Notes: a model not told the origin generated them from the letters alone. DNA of 64,000 nucleotides from Enterobacter kobei (GCF_001729765.1 NZ_CP017181.1:1984001-2048000), one strand, 5' to 3'; counted from the first letter of the stretch, positions 1 through 8,154 are shown. Made by a program: numbers and translations.

Positions 1-528
1 CGATGCGAAGGTGTTATCCGCCACGCTGATAACGTTATGACGACGGGCGATGTCAGCGATAGCCGCTAAATCCGCCAGCTTCAGCAGAGGGTTGGTAGGT
101 GTTTCAACCCAGATCATGCGGGTGTCCGGGCGAATAGCCGCCTCAAGCCCGGCTAAATCGTCCGGCTTAACCCAGCTGACCTGCAGACCGGTGCTGCGTT
201 TGCGGACATTTTCAATCAGGCGATATGTGCCGCCGTAGACGTCATCAATGGCGACAATATGGCTGTCTTTATCCAGCAGTTCAAGCACGGTGGAGATGGC
301 GGCAAGACCGGATGCAAAGGCGTAGCCGCGCGTTCCGCCTTCCAGTTCGGCGATGGCGGTTTCGAGCGCATGGCGCGTCGGATTGCCGCTGCGGGAATAC
401 TCATAGCCGGTATGCTCCCCGGGAGAGGGTTGCGCAAACGTCGAGGTGGCGTAAATCGGCGGCATAACGGCGCCATGCTGATCATTGAACGCGCCGCTGT
501 GGACGCTCAGGGTTGCCAGGTTTTTCAT
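1..528 (-). CDS. mtcC: Cystathionine gamma-lyase/gamma-synthase family enzyme (partial, runs off left edge)
   Basis: PLP-dependent Cys/Met metabolism enzyme; only the N-terminal ~176 residues are present. The protein starts MKNLATLSVHSG and carries the family motifs YEYSRSGNPTR, FASGLAAIST and a DDVYGGTYR segment, all typical of cystathionine gamma-lyases/synthases. Two adjacent ATGs (531 and 528) follow an AAGGA box; 528 has the better spacing. It lies 10 bp after the cystathionine beta-synthase stop codon, so it is cotranscribed. In Klebsiella the equivalent pair (mtcBC) performs reverse transsulfuration: cystathionine is cleaved to cysteine, 2-oxobutyrate and ammonia. The lyase role rather than synthase is inferred from this pairing. 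The C-terminus and PLP lysine are outside the window. Confidence 0.88.
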   Translation of the reverse strand, partial: MKNLATLSVHSGAFNDQHGAVMPPIYATSTFAQPSPGEHTGYEYSRSGNPTRHALETAIAELEGGTRGYAFASGLAAISTVLELLDKDSHIVAIDDVYGGTYRLIENVRKRSTGLQVSWVKPDDLAGLEAAIRPDTRMIWVETPTNPLLKLADLAAIADIARRHNVISVADNTFAS

Positions 529-538
529 CATCTGTTCC

Positions 539-1909
539 TTATGGCTGAAGACGGTTGCGCCACGCGGTCAGCACGTCGCTGCGCGTAATCAAACCGAGAA
601 AACGGTCGTTGTCATTAATGACGGCCACCAGACCGCGGTCGAAGATGGCGTGCAGGGCGCTTTCCGGGGCGCGTTTATCGAGAAATTCCACCTGACGCGT
701 CATGGCCTCTGTCACGGGAAGGGCGAAGCGGTCAGCTTCACCGCCGATATGCCGCAACAGATCCCACTCGTCGATAATGCCGACGACCTGACCGTTTTCC
801 AGTACCGGCAGCTGGGAGATGTCGTACAGGCGCATGCGCGCCAGAACGGTGGAGAGCGTGTCATCCGGGGCGGCGGTGACGGTAGCGCCTTCATCGTGGC
901 GCAGGGCAATGTAGTCAGAGAGATCGCCTGCCTGAGGGCGCGTGATGAGCCCCTGCTGGCGCATCCAGTCGTCGTTGAACATCTTCGAGAGATATTTATT
1001 GCCGCTGTCGCAGGCGAAGGTCACCACGCGTTTCGGCGTGGCTTGCGCCTGGCAATATTTCAGCGCCGCCGCCAGCAGGGTGCCGCTGGAAGAGCCCGCC
1101 AGAATGCCTTCCGTTTTCAGCAGTTCACGCGCGGTGGCAAACGCTTCGCGGTCGGTAATGCGCCAGGCGCGGTTTACGCTTTCAATGTGGGCCAGCGGCG
1201 GAATAAAGTCCTCGCCAATGCCCTCAACCAGCCAGGCGCCCGCATCGTGGTAGCGACCGGTCTCGACCTGATCGGCGAGCACAGACCCGGCCGGGTCGGC
1301 CAGCACAAACTCCGTATGCGGAGAATGCTCGGCAAACCACGCCTGCAGGCCGCCCAGCGTGCCGCCTGAGCCGACGCCGACCACGATGGCGTCAATTCTG
1401 CCGTCAAGCTGCTCATACAGTTCCGGTGCCGTGGTAGTGCGATGTGCCAGCGGGTTAGCGTCGTTATTGAACTGGTCGATATAAAACGCGCCCGGCAGTT
1501 CATCGGCCAGGCGCTGGGCGTAATCCTGGTAATAGGCCGGATGCCCCTTATTGACGTCGGAACGGGTCAGTATCACCTGGGCACCCAGCGCGCGCAGGTG
1601 GAAAATCTTCTCGCGGCTCATTTTGTCCGGCACCACCAGGATAAGCGTATAGCCTTTCTGGGCGGCGATCAGCGCCAGCCCGAGGCCGGTATTCCCCGCC
1701 GTTGCTTCAATAATCGTGCCACCCGGCCGTAGCTGGCCGGTACGCTCCGCGTCGTTAATCATCGATAACGCCACGCGATCTTTAATGGAGCCGCCGGGGT
1801 TTTGGTTCTCCAGCTTCAGAAACAGCGAGCAGGGACCGGTATCAAGCTTGTGCAGCTGGATCAGCGGTGTCCGGCCAATCAGTTCGGTGACGGAGTGGTA
1901 AATCGTCAT
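539..1909 (-). CDS. mtcB: Cystathionine beta-synthase with C-terminal CBS domain pair
   Basis: 456-residue PLP enzyme condensing serine and homocysteine to cystathionine. The N-terminal fold-type II domain shows ENQNPGGSIKDR with the PLP lysine at about K43 and the phosphate-binding TAGNTG loop; the C-terminal ~120 residues form two tandem CBS domains. A longer reading frame starts at 1975, but ATG 1909 directly precedes the conserved TIYHSVTELIGRTPL N-terminus and has an AAGGAAAA Shine-Dalgarno. It is first in an operon with the gamma-lyase, so the pair converts methionine-derived homocysteine to cysteine. E. coli K-12 lacks this route; Klebsiella has it. It is divergent from a methionine transporter. 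Confidence 0.93.
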   Translation of the reverse strand: MTIYHSVTELIGRTPLIQLHKLDTGPCSLFLKLENQNPGGSIKDRVALSMINDAERTGQLRPGGTIIEATAGNTGLGLALIAAQKGYTLILVVPDKMSREKIFHLRALGAQVILTRSDVNKGHPAYYQDYAQRLADELPGAFYIDQFNNDANPLAHRTTTAPELYEQLDGRIDAIVVGVGSGGTLGGLQAWFAEHSPHTEFVLADPAGSVLADQVETGRYHDAGAWLVEGIGEDFIPPLAHIESVNRAWRITDREAFATARELLKTEGILAGSSSGTLLAAALKYCQAQATPKRVVTFACDSGNKYLSKMFNDDWMRQQGLITRPQAGDLSDYIALRHDEGATVTAAPDDTLSTVLARMRLYDISQLPVLENGQVVGIIDEWDLLRHIGGEADRFALPVTEAMTRQVEFLDKRAPESALHAIFDRGLVAVINDNDRFLGLITRSDVLTAWRNRLQP

Positions 1910-2034
1910 GAGGTTTTCCTTTCTGGGTGTCATGACGGGATGATAGGGCGGTGAAATTTTCGCAATAAAGAACACTTCACTGCTTTTTATAACAGACGGG
2001 AATATCAGTGCTGTTTTTGGATGTCAGGACAGCA

Positions 2035-2050
2035 AGACGTAAAGTTGTCT
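2035..2050. promoter_or_regulatory. Candidate MetJ-like tandem met box (weak)
   Basis: Two adjacent 8-mers, AGACGTAA and AGTTGTCT, match the met box AGACGTCT at 6 of 8 positions each. They lie in the 334-bp divergent region between cystathionine beta-synthase and the metN-like gene. Hand matching only; could be chance. Confidence 0.25.
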
Positions 2051-2259
2051 GGAAGTGAGGATGGCTATCTCGGCATAAAATGCTGCAATAATGACCGTTT
2101 TTTTCGCATATCAGTTAAGCGTTATGCGTCTGGCAGATAATCATTGCTGAAATCAATCTAAATACTTCCCGCCGTGTAGCGTCGTTGTTTATTACTGAAA
2201 GTTATAACACATGCTTTTTTGTTCATTTAAAAACTGATAACGCCTGTTTACTATCGTTT

Positions 2260-2275
2260 GGACATCCATACTTCT
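2260..2275. promoter_or_regulatory. Candidate MetJ-like tandem met box upstream of metN-like gene (weak)
   Basis: Adjacent 8-mers GGACATCC and ATACTTCT match the met box at 5/8 and 6/8 positions, 34 bp before the metN start, where E. coli metNIQ operators also lie. The rest of 1976-2309 shows no gene, only AT-rich promoter-like sequence. Confidence 0.25.
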
Positions 2276-2309
2276 AAACCGCCATTGGCGGATCGGATAA
2301 TGAATTAGA

Positions 2310-3332
2310 ATGATTGTACTCAGAAATATTTCGAAGGTTTTTGACAACGGTAAGGCGGCGCTCACAGCCGTTGATAACGTCAATTTGACGATTGAGCAGG
2401 GACAGGTTTACGGCATTATCGGCTACAGCGGCGCCGGGAAAAGCACGCTGATTCGTCTGCTGAATGGTCTGGAGAAACCCAGCGCTGGCAGCGTCACGAT
2501 TAACGGGCAGGACATCTCCGCCGCAAAAGGTGAAGCCCTGCGTCAGGCACGCCTGAAAATCAGTATGGTGTTCCAGCACTTCAACCTGCTGTGGTCGCGC
2601 ACGGTAAGTGAGAATATCGCGTTCTCCATGCAGATCGCCGGTGTGCCAAAAGCCAGAATCAAGGCTCGCGTGGCGGAACTGGTGGCGCTGGTTGGGCTGA
2701 AAGGGCGTGAGAATGCCTACCCGTCACAGCTGAGCGGCGGACAAAAACAGCGCGTGGGGATTGCGCGCGCGCTGGCCAATAACCCGGACGTTTTGCTGTG
2801 TGATGAAGCCACGTCCGCACTCGACCCGCAGACCACCGATCAGATCCTCGATCTGCTGCTGGATATCAACCGTCGTTTCAAGCTGACCATCGTGCTGATC
2901 ACCCACGAAATGCATGTGGTGCGCAAGATCTGCGACCGCGTGGCGGTGATGGAAAACGGTAAGGTAGTGGAAGAGGGGGATGTGCTGAGTGTATTCACCC
3001 ATCCGCAGCAGCCGATTACGCAGCAGTTTGTCCGCCAGGTAAGTCAGTACGCCGAGGAAGAAACCTTCAATACCGAACTGGCAAACGATCTGGAAGGCAC
3101 GGTCATCCGTCTGACCTTTACCGGCCACAGCACGCACAAGCCGGTCGTGGGTGAGCTGACCCTGCGCTACGGTCTGCCGTTTAATATCCTGCACGGGAAA
3201 ATGACGCAAACCGCCCACGGCGTTTTCGGCCAGCTCTGGGTCCACGTCGTGGCATCTGATGAACAACTGAACAATATCCTCGCCGACCTGAAGCACAGCG
3301 ATATTGAAGGCGAGGTCATTAAACATGGCTGA
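2310..3332 (+). CDS. metN: Methionine ABC transporter ATP-binding protein (second metN-type locus)
   Basis: 340-residue ATPase, close to the usual MetN length (343). Walker A GYSGAGKST sits at residues 38-46, the signature is LSGGQKQR, Walker B is VLLCDEATSALDP, and the C-terminal ~90 residues form a NIL-type ligand-sensing domain as in MetN. It energises import of methionine or a related sulfur amino acid. It overlaps metI by 8 bp and is divergent from the reverse transsulfuration operon. The canonical E. coli metNIQ lies elsewhere in the genome, so this is probably a paralogous, sulfur-scavenging copy. Substrate is inferred from family and neighbours. Confidence 0.9.
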   Translation: MIVLRNISKVFDNGKAALTAVDNVNLTIEQGQVYGIIGYSGAGKSTLIRLLNGLEKPSAGSVTINGQDISAAKGEALRQARLKISMVFQHFNLLWSRTVSENIAFSMQIAGVPKARIKARVAELVALVGLKGRENAYPSQLSGGQKQRVGIARALANNPDVLLCDEATSALDPQTTDQILDLLLDINRRFKLTIVLITHEMHVVRKICDRVAVMENGKVVEEGDVLSVFTHPQQPITQQFVRQVSQYAEEETFNTELANDLEGTVIRLTFTGHSTHKPVVGELTLRYGLPFNILHGKMTQTAHGVFGQLWVHVVASDEQLNNILADLKHSDIEGEVIKHG

Positions 3333-3993
3333 GAATCTCTTCCCGCACCTCAAATGGGATCAGCTCTGGGCGGCGACGCAGGAGACGCTGTACATGACCG
3401 CGCTTTCCGGGGTGGCGACCTTTGTGCTGGGGATCGTGCTGGGCCTGGCGCTGTTCTTAACCGCGCGCGGCGGGCTGTTTCAAAACCGCACGGTCTACAG
3501 CGTGATTTCGATTGTGGTAAACGTGTTTCGCTCAATACCGTTCATCATTCTGATTGTCCTGTTGATCCCGTTCACCAAGACCATCGTCGGTACCATTCTT
3601 GGTGCCAACGCGGCGCTGCCGGCCCTGATTGTGGGGGCCGCGCCGTTCTACGCACGCCTGGTGGAGATTGCCCTGCGCGAAGTGGACAAAGGGGTAATCG
3701 AAGCAACGCGCTCTATGGGCGCACGACTGAGCACGCTCGTGTTTCGGGTTTTACTGCCGGAATCATCACCTGCACTGGTATCAGGGATAACGGTAACGCT
3801 GATTGCGCTGGTGAGTTACAGCGCCATGGCGGGGGTGATTGGCGCCGGCGGTTTGGGAAATCTGGCTTATCTGGAAGGATTCCAGCGCAACCATGGTGAC
3901 GTCACGCTGGTGGCAACGGTGACCATTCTGATCATCGTTTTCATTATCCAGTTCTGCGGCGACGCTATGACTTCTCTGTTAGATAAACGCTAA
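3325..3993 (+). CDS. metI: Methionine ABC transporter permease
   Basis: 222-residue inner membrane permease of the MetI/BPD type with about five hydrophobic segments and the EAA-like loop (ATRSMGARLSTLVFRVLLPES) that contacts the ATPase. A start at 3304 is possible, but ATG 3325 overlaps the metN stop and gives the family N-terminus MAENLFPHL. It is the middle gene of the metN-metI-metQ operon and would form the translocation channel as a dimer. Confidence 0.92.
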   Translation: MAENLFPHLKWDQLWAATQETLYMTALSGVATFVLGIVLGLALFLTARGGLFQNRTVYSVISIVVNVFRSIPFIILIVLLIPFTKTIVGTILGANAALPALIVGAAPFYARLVEIALREVDKGVIEATRSMGARLSTLVFRVLLPESSPALVSGITVTLIALVSYSAMAGVIGAGGLGNLAYLEGFQRNHGDVTLVATVTILIIVFIIQFCGDAMTSLLDKR

Positions 3994-4016
3994 TAAATAC
4001 ACACAGGAACCACATC

Positions 4017-4829
4017 ATGAAAAAAACGCTGACACTGATCGCCGCAGCCACCCTGAGCGCCCTGAGCTTCGCCTCCTGGGCGGATACGCTGACTGTGGGC
4101 GCATCCAACACGCCGCACGCCGAAATTCTGGAGCAGGCCAAGCCGATTCTGGCGAAGCAGGGGATTGACCTGGAGATTAAACCGTTCCAGGACTACATTC
4201 TGCCCAACACCGCGCTGGCGGGTCATGACATTGACGCCAACTATTTCCAGCATATTCCTTACCTGAACAGCGTGCTGAAAGATCACGCGGGCGATAAGGA
4301 TTACGATTTTGTCAGTGCGGGTGCTATCCACATTGAGCCAATCGGTATCTACTCCAAAAAGTACAAGTCGCTGAAGGACCTGCCGGAAGGCGGTAAGATC
4401 ATTATGCGTGATGCCGTTTCCGAAGAAGGCCGTATTCTCTCCATCTTTGAAAAAGAGGGCGTGATCAAGCTGAAGCCTGGCATCGACAAAGTGACGGCGC
4501 GTATCAGCGACATCGTTGAGAACCCGAAGAAGCTGCAGTTCACGCCTAACGTCGAAGCCTCTCTGCTGCCGCAGATGTACAACAACGATGAAGGCGCTGC
4601 GGTCGTGATTAACGCCAACTATGCGATTGACGCCGGTCTGGACCCGGTGCACGACCCGATTGCGGTAGAGAGCGGTGAAAATAACCCGTACGCCAACATC
4701 ATTACCGTGCATCGCGGTGACGAGAAGAAGAAGGACATCGTCGCACTGGTGAACGTGCTGCACTCCAAAGAGATTCAGGACTGGATCCGCACCAAATACA
4801 AAGGTGCTGTGATTCCGGTTAATAACTAA
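4017..4829 (+). CDS. metQ: MetQ-family methionine substrate-binding protein
   Basis: 270-residue periplasmic binding protein of the NlpA/MetQ family. A signal peptide covers residues 1-22 (MKKTLTLIAAATLSALSFAS, cleavage near SWA-DT). There is no lipobox cysteine, unlike many MetQ/NlpA lipoproteins, so this looks soluble. The family motif VGASNTPHAEILEQAKP follows, then a FQDYILPNTAL motif. An AGGAA box precedes ATG 4017. It is the last gene of the transporter operon, followed by a strong terminator. Confidence 0.92.
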   Translation: MKKTLTLIAAATLSALSFASWADTLTVGASNTPHAEILEQAKPILAKQGIDLEIKPFQDYILPNTALAGHDIDANYFQHIPYLNSVLKDHAGDKDYDFVSAGAIHIEPIGIYSKKYKSLKDLPEGGKIIMRDAVSEEGRILSIFEKEGVIKLKPGIDKVTARISDIVENPKKLQFTPNVEASLLPQMYNNDEGAAVVINANYAIDAGLDPVHDPIAVESGENNPYANIITVHRGDEKKKDIVALVNVLHSKEIQDWIRTKYKGAVIPVNN

Positions 4830-4847
4830 TTAGCTGATTTTACAGAT

Positions 4848-4882
4848 GAAGCCCGGCGAGATCCTCGCCGGGCTTCTTTTTT
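4848..4882 (+). terminator. Rho-independent terminator of metNIQ-type operon
   Basis: A perfect 13-bp stem (GAAGCCCGGCGAG/CTCGCCGGGCTTC, 3-nt loop) followed by a T-run, 18 bp after the metQ stop. Confidence 0.9.
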
Positions 4883-4939
4883 GTATCCGGCAGGAGAATC
4901 ATTTAAGCTCAACGTTTAAAAGGCAACGGAGTGATGACG

Positions 4940-5149
4940 ATGGGTAACGTGACCAAAGATGAAGCGCTGTACCAGGAGATGTGCCGGGTGGTCGGTAAGG
5001 TGGTGCTTGAGATGCGTGATTTAGGGCAGGAGCCGAAGCATATTGTCATTGCGGGTGTGCTGCGCACGGCGCTGGCGAACCAGCGCATCAAGCGCAGCGA
5101 ATTGACAACCGAAGCGATGGAGACAGTGGTTAAAGCGCTGGCCGGGTGA
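4940..5149 (+). CDS. fumD: Fumarase D
   Basis: 69-residue protein matching E. coli FumD (YdhZ) over nearly its full length, including CRVVGKVVLEMRDLGQEPKH and IVIAGVLRTALAN. FumD has fumarate hydratase activity and belongs to a very small DUF2767-type family unrelated in fold to FumA-C. GTG 4931 and ATG 4934 are alternative starts; ATG 4940 is chosen because GGAG lies 8 bp upstream and the protein then begins MGN as in E. coli. It is monocistronic, after the metQ terminator. Confidence 0.9.
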   Translation: MGNVTKDEALYQEMCRVVGKVVLEMRDLGQEPKHIVIAGVLRTALANQRIKRSELTTEAMETVVKALAG

Positions 5150-5266
5150 TGCGCCCGCGTTTCGCGCGTTTCTCAGATCCCGCATATCAACAGTCGTTAT
5201 TGTTATTTCCCCTCCATTGTTAATGGGTGTTTTACTGAACGCAGGTGAAGCAAGAGGGGCAAGACG

Positions 5267-5434
5267 ATGAAAAAATGGATCAGCACGTTACGGCGGTTTT
5301 TTGCCACCCGACCTGTGAATGCGGAGAACAGCGCGCAACGTGTTCTTGAGTCAATACTGCCTGCCGCCAGCCTGTACGGCGTGGACGTTGCTAACATAGA
5401 CCCGGAGTGGTTCCATGATAAAACGTCACGCTGA
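5267..5434 (+). CDS. Small hypothetical protein (55 aa)
   Basis: ATG 5267 is preceded by AGAGGGG at a usable distance and opens a 55-codon frame beginning MKKWISTLRRFFATRP and ending EWFHDKTSR. The N-terminus is basic and amphipathic, then a short helix-like SAQRVLESILPAASLYG. I do not recognise the family. Its 3' end overlaps a second tiny frame (5415-5498). It lies alone between fumD and the DUF1996 gene. Confidence 0.45.
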   Translation: MKKWISTLRRFFATRPVNAENSAQRVLESILPAASLYGVDVANIDPEWFHDKTSR

Positions 5435-5498
5435 ACTGCGCCGCACGCGCGAAATGTACTGGAATGAGCTGTGCGTTACGTCTGTAAAGCCGCAATGA
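5415..5498 (+). CDS. Possible 27-aa peptide overlapping the preceding small ORF
   Basis: ATG 5415 lies inside the end of the 5267-5434 frame and encodes MIKRHAELRRTREMYWNEL plus eight further residues. The arrangement (20-bp overlap, GGAG at 5403-5406 upstream of the ATG) resembles a coupled pair. The peptide is basic, and no family is recognised. It could be noncoding. Confidence 0.25.
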   Translation: MIKRHAELRRTREMYWNELCVTSVKPQ

Positions 5499-5579
5499 GG
5501 AGAAAAGTACGCGGTGAATCATTCGGTTAATTAACCCGTTGTTTGTTACCTATAGGTCCTTTCATTAATGGAGATAATG

Positions 5580-6986
5580 ATGAAACGGACCACCTTAACC
5601 ACGGCTCTTTCAGCCCCTGCGTTACTTCTCGCCATGCATGCGGCACATGCTGCGCCACAGGCTCATGTCGTCTGCGGCTACTCCCATACCCTTGGCGATG
5701 ATGCCATTATGATGTTTGGCAGACCCAACGAGGCCATGCTGCATGACTTCTTCGGCAACACGCACACCGATGCCAGCTCGACCAGGGTAACCCTGCGCAC
5801 GCTGGAAGAAACCACCTGCGATAATAAAGCGGATAGCTCGGCATACTGGGCACCTTCGCTGCGGCTGCCTGATGGCACTATCGTAAAACCCGCGTATCAA
5901 AAAACCTATTATCAGGCCTCGAATGTGGAAACCTGGCCGCTGCAGCCTTTCCCGGCGGGGCTATCACTGCTGGCGGGGGATCACCATGGATCTGCGCCTA
6001 ACCCGCATATCACGTTCTTATGTGCTAACGGCAAAGGTTACACGACAAAAACAGGCGAAGTGTGCGGGCTACGCAAGGCGGGAGACGCCGTGCAGTTTAA
6101 TATCGGTATTCAGTTTCCCAACTGCTGGGATGGCGTGAATCTCAAGCCCGCTCACGGCGTTGCCAATGCGACGTACGATACGAAAGGGCAATGCCCGACC
6201 GCGTTTCCGGTGAAAATTCCGACCGTGAACATGAACATCGCTTATGTGCTTCCGACAATTTCATCCCTTGATACCAGCAAAGTACAGCTTTCCCTCGATC
6301 CCATTATGCATGGTGACGAACGCGAAGAACGCTGGGGAAGTCTCTACACTGCGCATGCTGATTTCATGAATGGCTGGACGGAAGAGGGGGCGCGCTTTAT
6401 GACCGAACTGTGTATGAATCGCGGGCTGGACTGTGGCACGACCGTGCCATATGCCTATTCAAAAGCGCAGGCAAACGTCTGGCTAAGCAGCCTTGAGCCG
6501 GGGCTCTCCCAGCCTCAGCCGCAGGCTTTGCTGGTGCAGGATAACTGGCAGAATGGAGGCCGAACGCAAAACAGTGAAACCCTCTCACTGGTGAAGTTTA
6601 CGATCCCGCCGCTGCCAGCGGGACAGGATCCTTCTCTGTTTAAATATCGCGTTCGCATATACGGCGGTAAGGTAGAAACTGACGGCGCCGATCAGATCTT
6701 CTTCTATCCGGCCAGCAACGACTGGGATCCTGCAACGGTGAACTGGGCTGACCGCCCGGCCTGCAGCTATCGATCCGATGCTGTGCTGTATCTCAACCAC
6801 TCGCGCGAGTACAGAATGGTGGATGTCGACAAAGCCGTGCGCAAGGCGCTGGCGGAAGGGAAAACCGAAATCTCGTGGTATATCGGCGGCGACCGCCAGG
6901 GAAACAATTACCAGTTTGAACCGGCTTCGTCGGCGCAAAGCCTTGTACTGATGCTGACGGGGTTTAAAAAGACGCCTGAACTGTAG
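5580..6986 (+). CDS. Secreted DUF1996-type protein with CBM96/DNRLRE-like C-terminal domain
   Basis: 468 residues from ATG 5580, chosen over 5568 because GGAGA lies just upstream and the signal peptide then starts MKRTTLTTALSAPALLLAM and ends AHA. Mature residues ~30-270 carry DUF1996-like features: FFGNTHTDASST, TTCDNKADSSAYWAPSL, HITFLCANG and FPNCWDG, with several paired cysteines. The last ~160 residues include NDWDPATVNWADRP, which resembles the W-x-TVTW motif of DNRLRE/CBM96 carbohydrate-binding modules. DUF1996 is best known from fungi and actinobacteria; its function is unknown. A role in binding external polysaccharide is only inferred. It is monocistronic and ends at a strong terminator. 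Confidence 0.75.
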   Translation: MKRTTLTTALSAPALLLAMHAAHAAPQAHVVCGYSHTLGDDAIMMFGRPNEAMLHDFFGNTHTDASSTRVTLRTLEETTCDNKADSSAYWAPSLRLPDGTIVKPAYQKTYYQASNVETWPLQPFPAGLSLLAGDHHGSAPNPHITFLCANGKGYTTKTGEVCGLRKAGDAVQFNIGIQFPNCWDGVNLKPAHGVANATYDTKGQCPTAFPVKIPTVNMNIAYVLPTISSLDTSKVQLSLDPIMHGDEREERWGSLYTAHADFMNGWTEEGARFMTELCMNRGLDCGTTVPYAYSKAQANVWLSSLEPGLSQPQPQALLVQDNWQNGGRTQNSETLSLVKFTIPPLPAGQDPSLFKYRVRIYGGKVETDGADQIFFYPASNDWDPATVNWADRPACSYRSDAVLYLNHSREYRMVDVDKAVRKALAEGKTEISWYIGGDRQGNNYQFEPASSAQSLVLMLTGFKKTPEL

Positions 6987-7002
6987 CTCTCCGTTGAGTG
7001 CC

Positions 7003-7032
7003 AAAAAAAGCACCGGCTGACCGGTGCTTTTT
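7003..7032. terminator. Bidirectional terminator
   Basis: A-run, GCACCGG/CCGGTGC stem with CTGA loop, then T-run. It serves the upstream DUF1996 gene on + and the small gene ending at 7034 on -. Confidence 0.88.
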
Positions 7033-7033
7033 A

Positions 7034-7174
7034 TCAGATCTTGCAGGCATCACCGCAGTCGTCGTCGGCGACAATCGCCTGGGCTTTTTTGTCCGCGTCA
7101 TCCAGACGTTCCGCGTTGCGTTCTTCCGCTTCATCCAGTCCGTTAAAAACCAGGTTATCGAGATCAATTTCCAT
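7034..7174 (-). CDS. Small acidic hypothetical protein (46 aa)
   Basis: ATG 7174 follows an AGGTG box. A longer frame from 7270 would add a hydrophobic, unlikely N-terminus. The 46-residue product is strongly acidic, begins MEIDLDNLVFNGLDEAEERN and ends DDDCGDACKI with a closely spaced cysteine pair. No signal peptide or membrane segment is seen. The family is not recognised. It is divergent from the metallo-hydrolase and shares a terminator with the DUF1996 gene. Confidence 0.6.
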   Translation of the reverse strand: MEIDLDNLVFNGLDEAEERNAERLDDADKKAQAIVADDDCGDACKI

Positions 7175-7299
7175 GTTGCACCTGCTATGTTCAGTTATTG
7201 ATACGAGCACAGTATAGGGCAAAAAAAGCCAGCAATGTACCACGCAGCACATAAGGATAATCCCTGCCATACTCAGTGCTTTATCACTGAGGAGCGCTC

Positions 7300-8082
7300 A
7301 TGATTACACTCTGTAAAACCTGCGGTACCTCCTACTATGCACAGCCGGAAAGATGCCCGATTTGCGAGGATGAACGTCAGTATGTCCCGGCCAGCGGCCA
7401 GGCGTGGATCGAGTATGAGACGGTAACGGCCACGCACGCGAATAAATGGCAGCAGCTGGAGCCGCAGTTGTACAGCATCAAAACGGTACCGTCTTTTGCG
7501 ATTAACCAGCGCGCGTTGCTGCTGCGTACCCCACACGGCAATATTTTGTGGGACTGCATCGCCAACCTTAACCCGGCCACCCACGCTATCATCACCGCGC
7601 TCGGCGGCCTCCGCGCCATTGCGATTTCCCATCCGCACTATTACACCACCATGCAGGAGTGGGCCGCGGCGTTTGATGCGCCGGTCTATCTGCACGCCAG
7701 CGATCGCGAGTGGGTGATGCGCGCCAGTCCGGCGATTGTTTACTGGGAGGGCGATGCGCTGGAGATCGTGCCATCGGTTACTTTGCTGCGTCTCGGCGGC
7801 CATTTCGCGGGCGGCACGGTGCTGCACTGGCAGGAAGGCGAGGGCGTTTTGCTGGCGGGGGATATTCTGCAGGTCACCCCCGGGAAGGATGCGGTGTCGT
7901 TTATGTGGAGCTACCCGAATATGCTTCCGTTGCCTGCCCGCAAGGTTGAGGAGGTCACCCGGCGCCTGGTGGGCAAATCTTTCGCCCGTCTTTACGGCGC
8001 GTTCGAAGGGCAGAACATTCCGGCGAATGCCGACGCTATCGTACAGCGGTCGGGCCAGAAATATATTGCTTGTCTGAAGTGA
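7300..8082 (+). CDS. MBL-fold metallo-hydrolase with N-terminal zinc ribbon
   Basis: 260-residue protein. The N-terminus has two CxxC knuckles (CKTCGTSYYAQPERCPIC, residues 5-22), a rubredoxin-like zinc ribbon. The rest follows the metallo-beta-lactamase pattern: a degenerate SHPHYYTTMQEW metal motif, GGHFAGGTVLHW and LLAGDILQ. The usual HxHxDH is reduced to HPHYY, so metal binding may be altered. Substrate unknown. It is followed 72 bp later by a carbonic anhydrase, with a CRP-like site between. Confidence 0.8.
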   Translation: MITLCKTCGTSYYAQPERCPICEDERQYVPASGQAWIEYETVTATHANKWQQLEPQLYSIKTVPSFAINQRALLLRTPHGNILWDCIANLNPATHAIITALGGLRAIAISHPHYYTTMQEWAAAFDAPVYLHASDREWVMRASPAIVYWEGDALEIVPSVTLLRLGGHFAGGTVLHWQEGEGVLLAGDILQVTPGKDAVSFMWSYPNMLPLPARKVEEVTRRLVGKSFARLYGAFEGQNIPANADAIVQRSGQKYIACLK

Positions 8083-8106
8083 AGCGCGATGGGTAAACTT
8101 TACGAG

Positions 8107-8122
8107 TGTGATCGCGATCATA
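8107..8122. promoter_or_regulatory. CRP/FNR-type palindrome upstream of carbonic anhydrase
   Basis: TGTGATCGCGATCATA matches the CRP pattern TGTGA-N6-TCACA at 9 of 10 defined bases. It lies 33 bp before the carbonic anhydrase start. Confidence 0.55.
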
Positions 8123-8154
8123 CCTAAACTAAAACAGATAAAAGAGAAATTGCT

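Noticed and set aside
485..1369. Long + strand frame (294 codons) opposite cystathionine beta-synthase
   Set aside because: Antisense shadow of a GC-rich gene; no Shine-Dalgarno, low-complexity composition and no domain.
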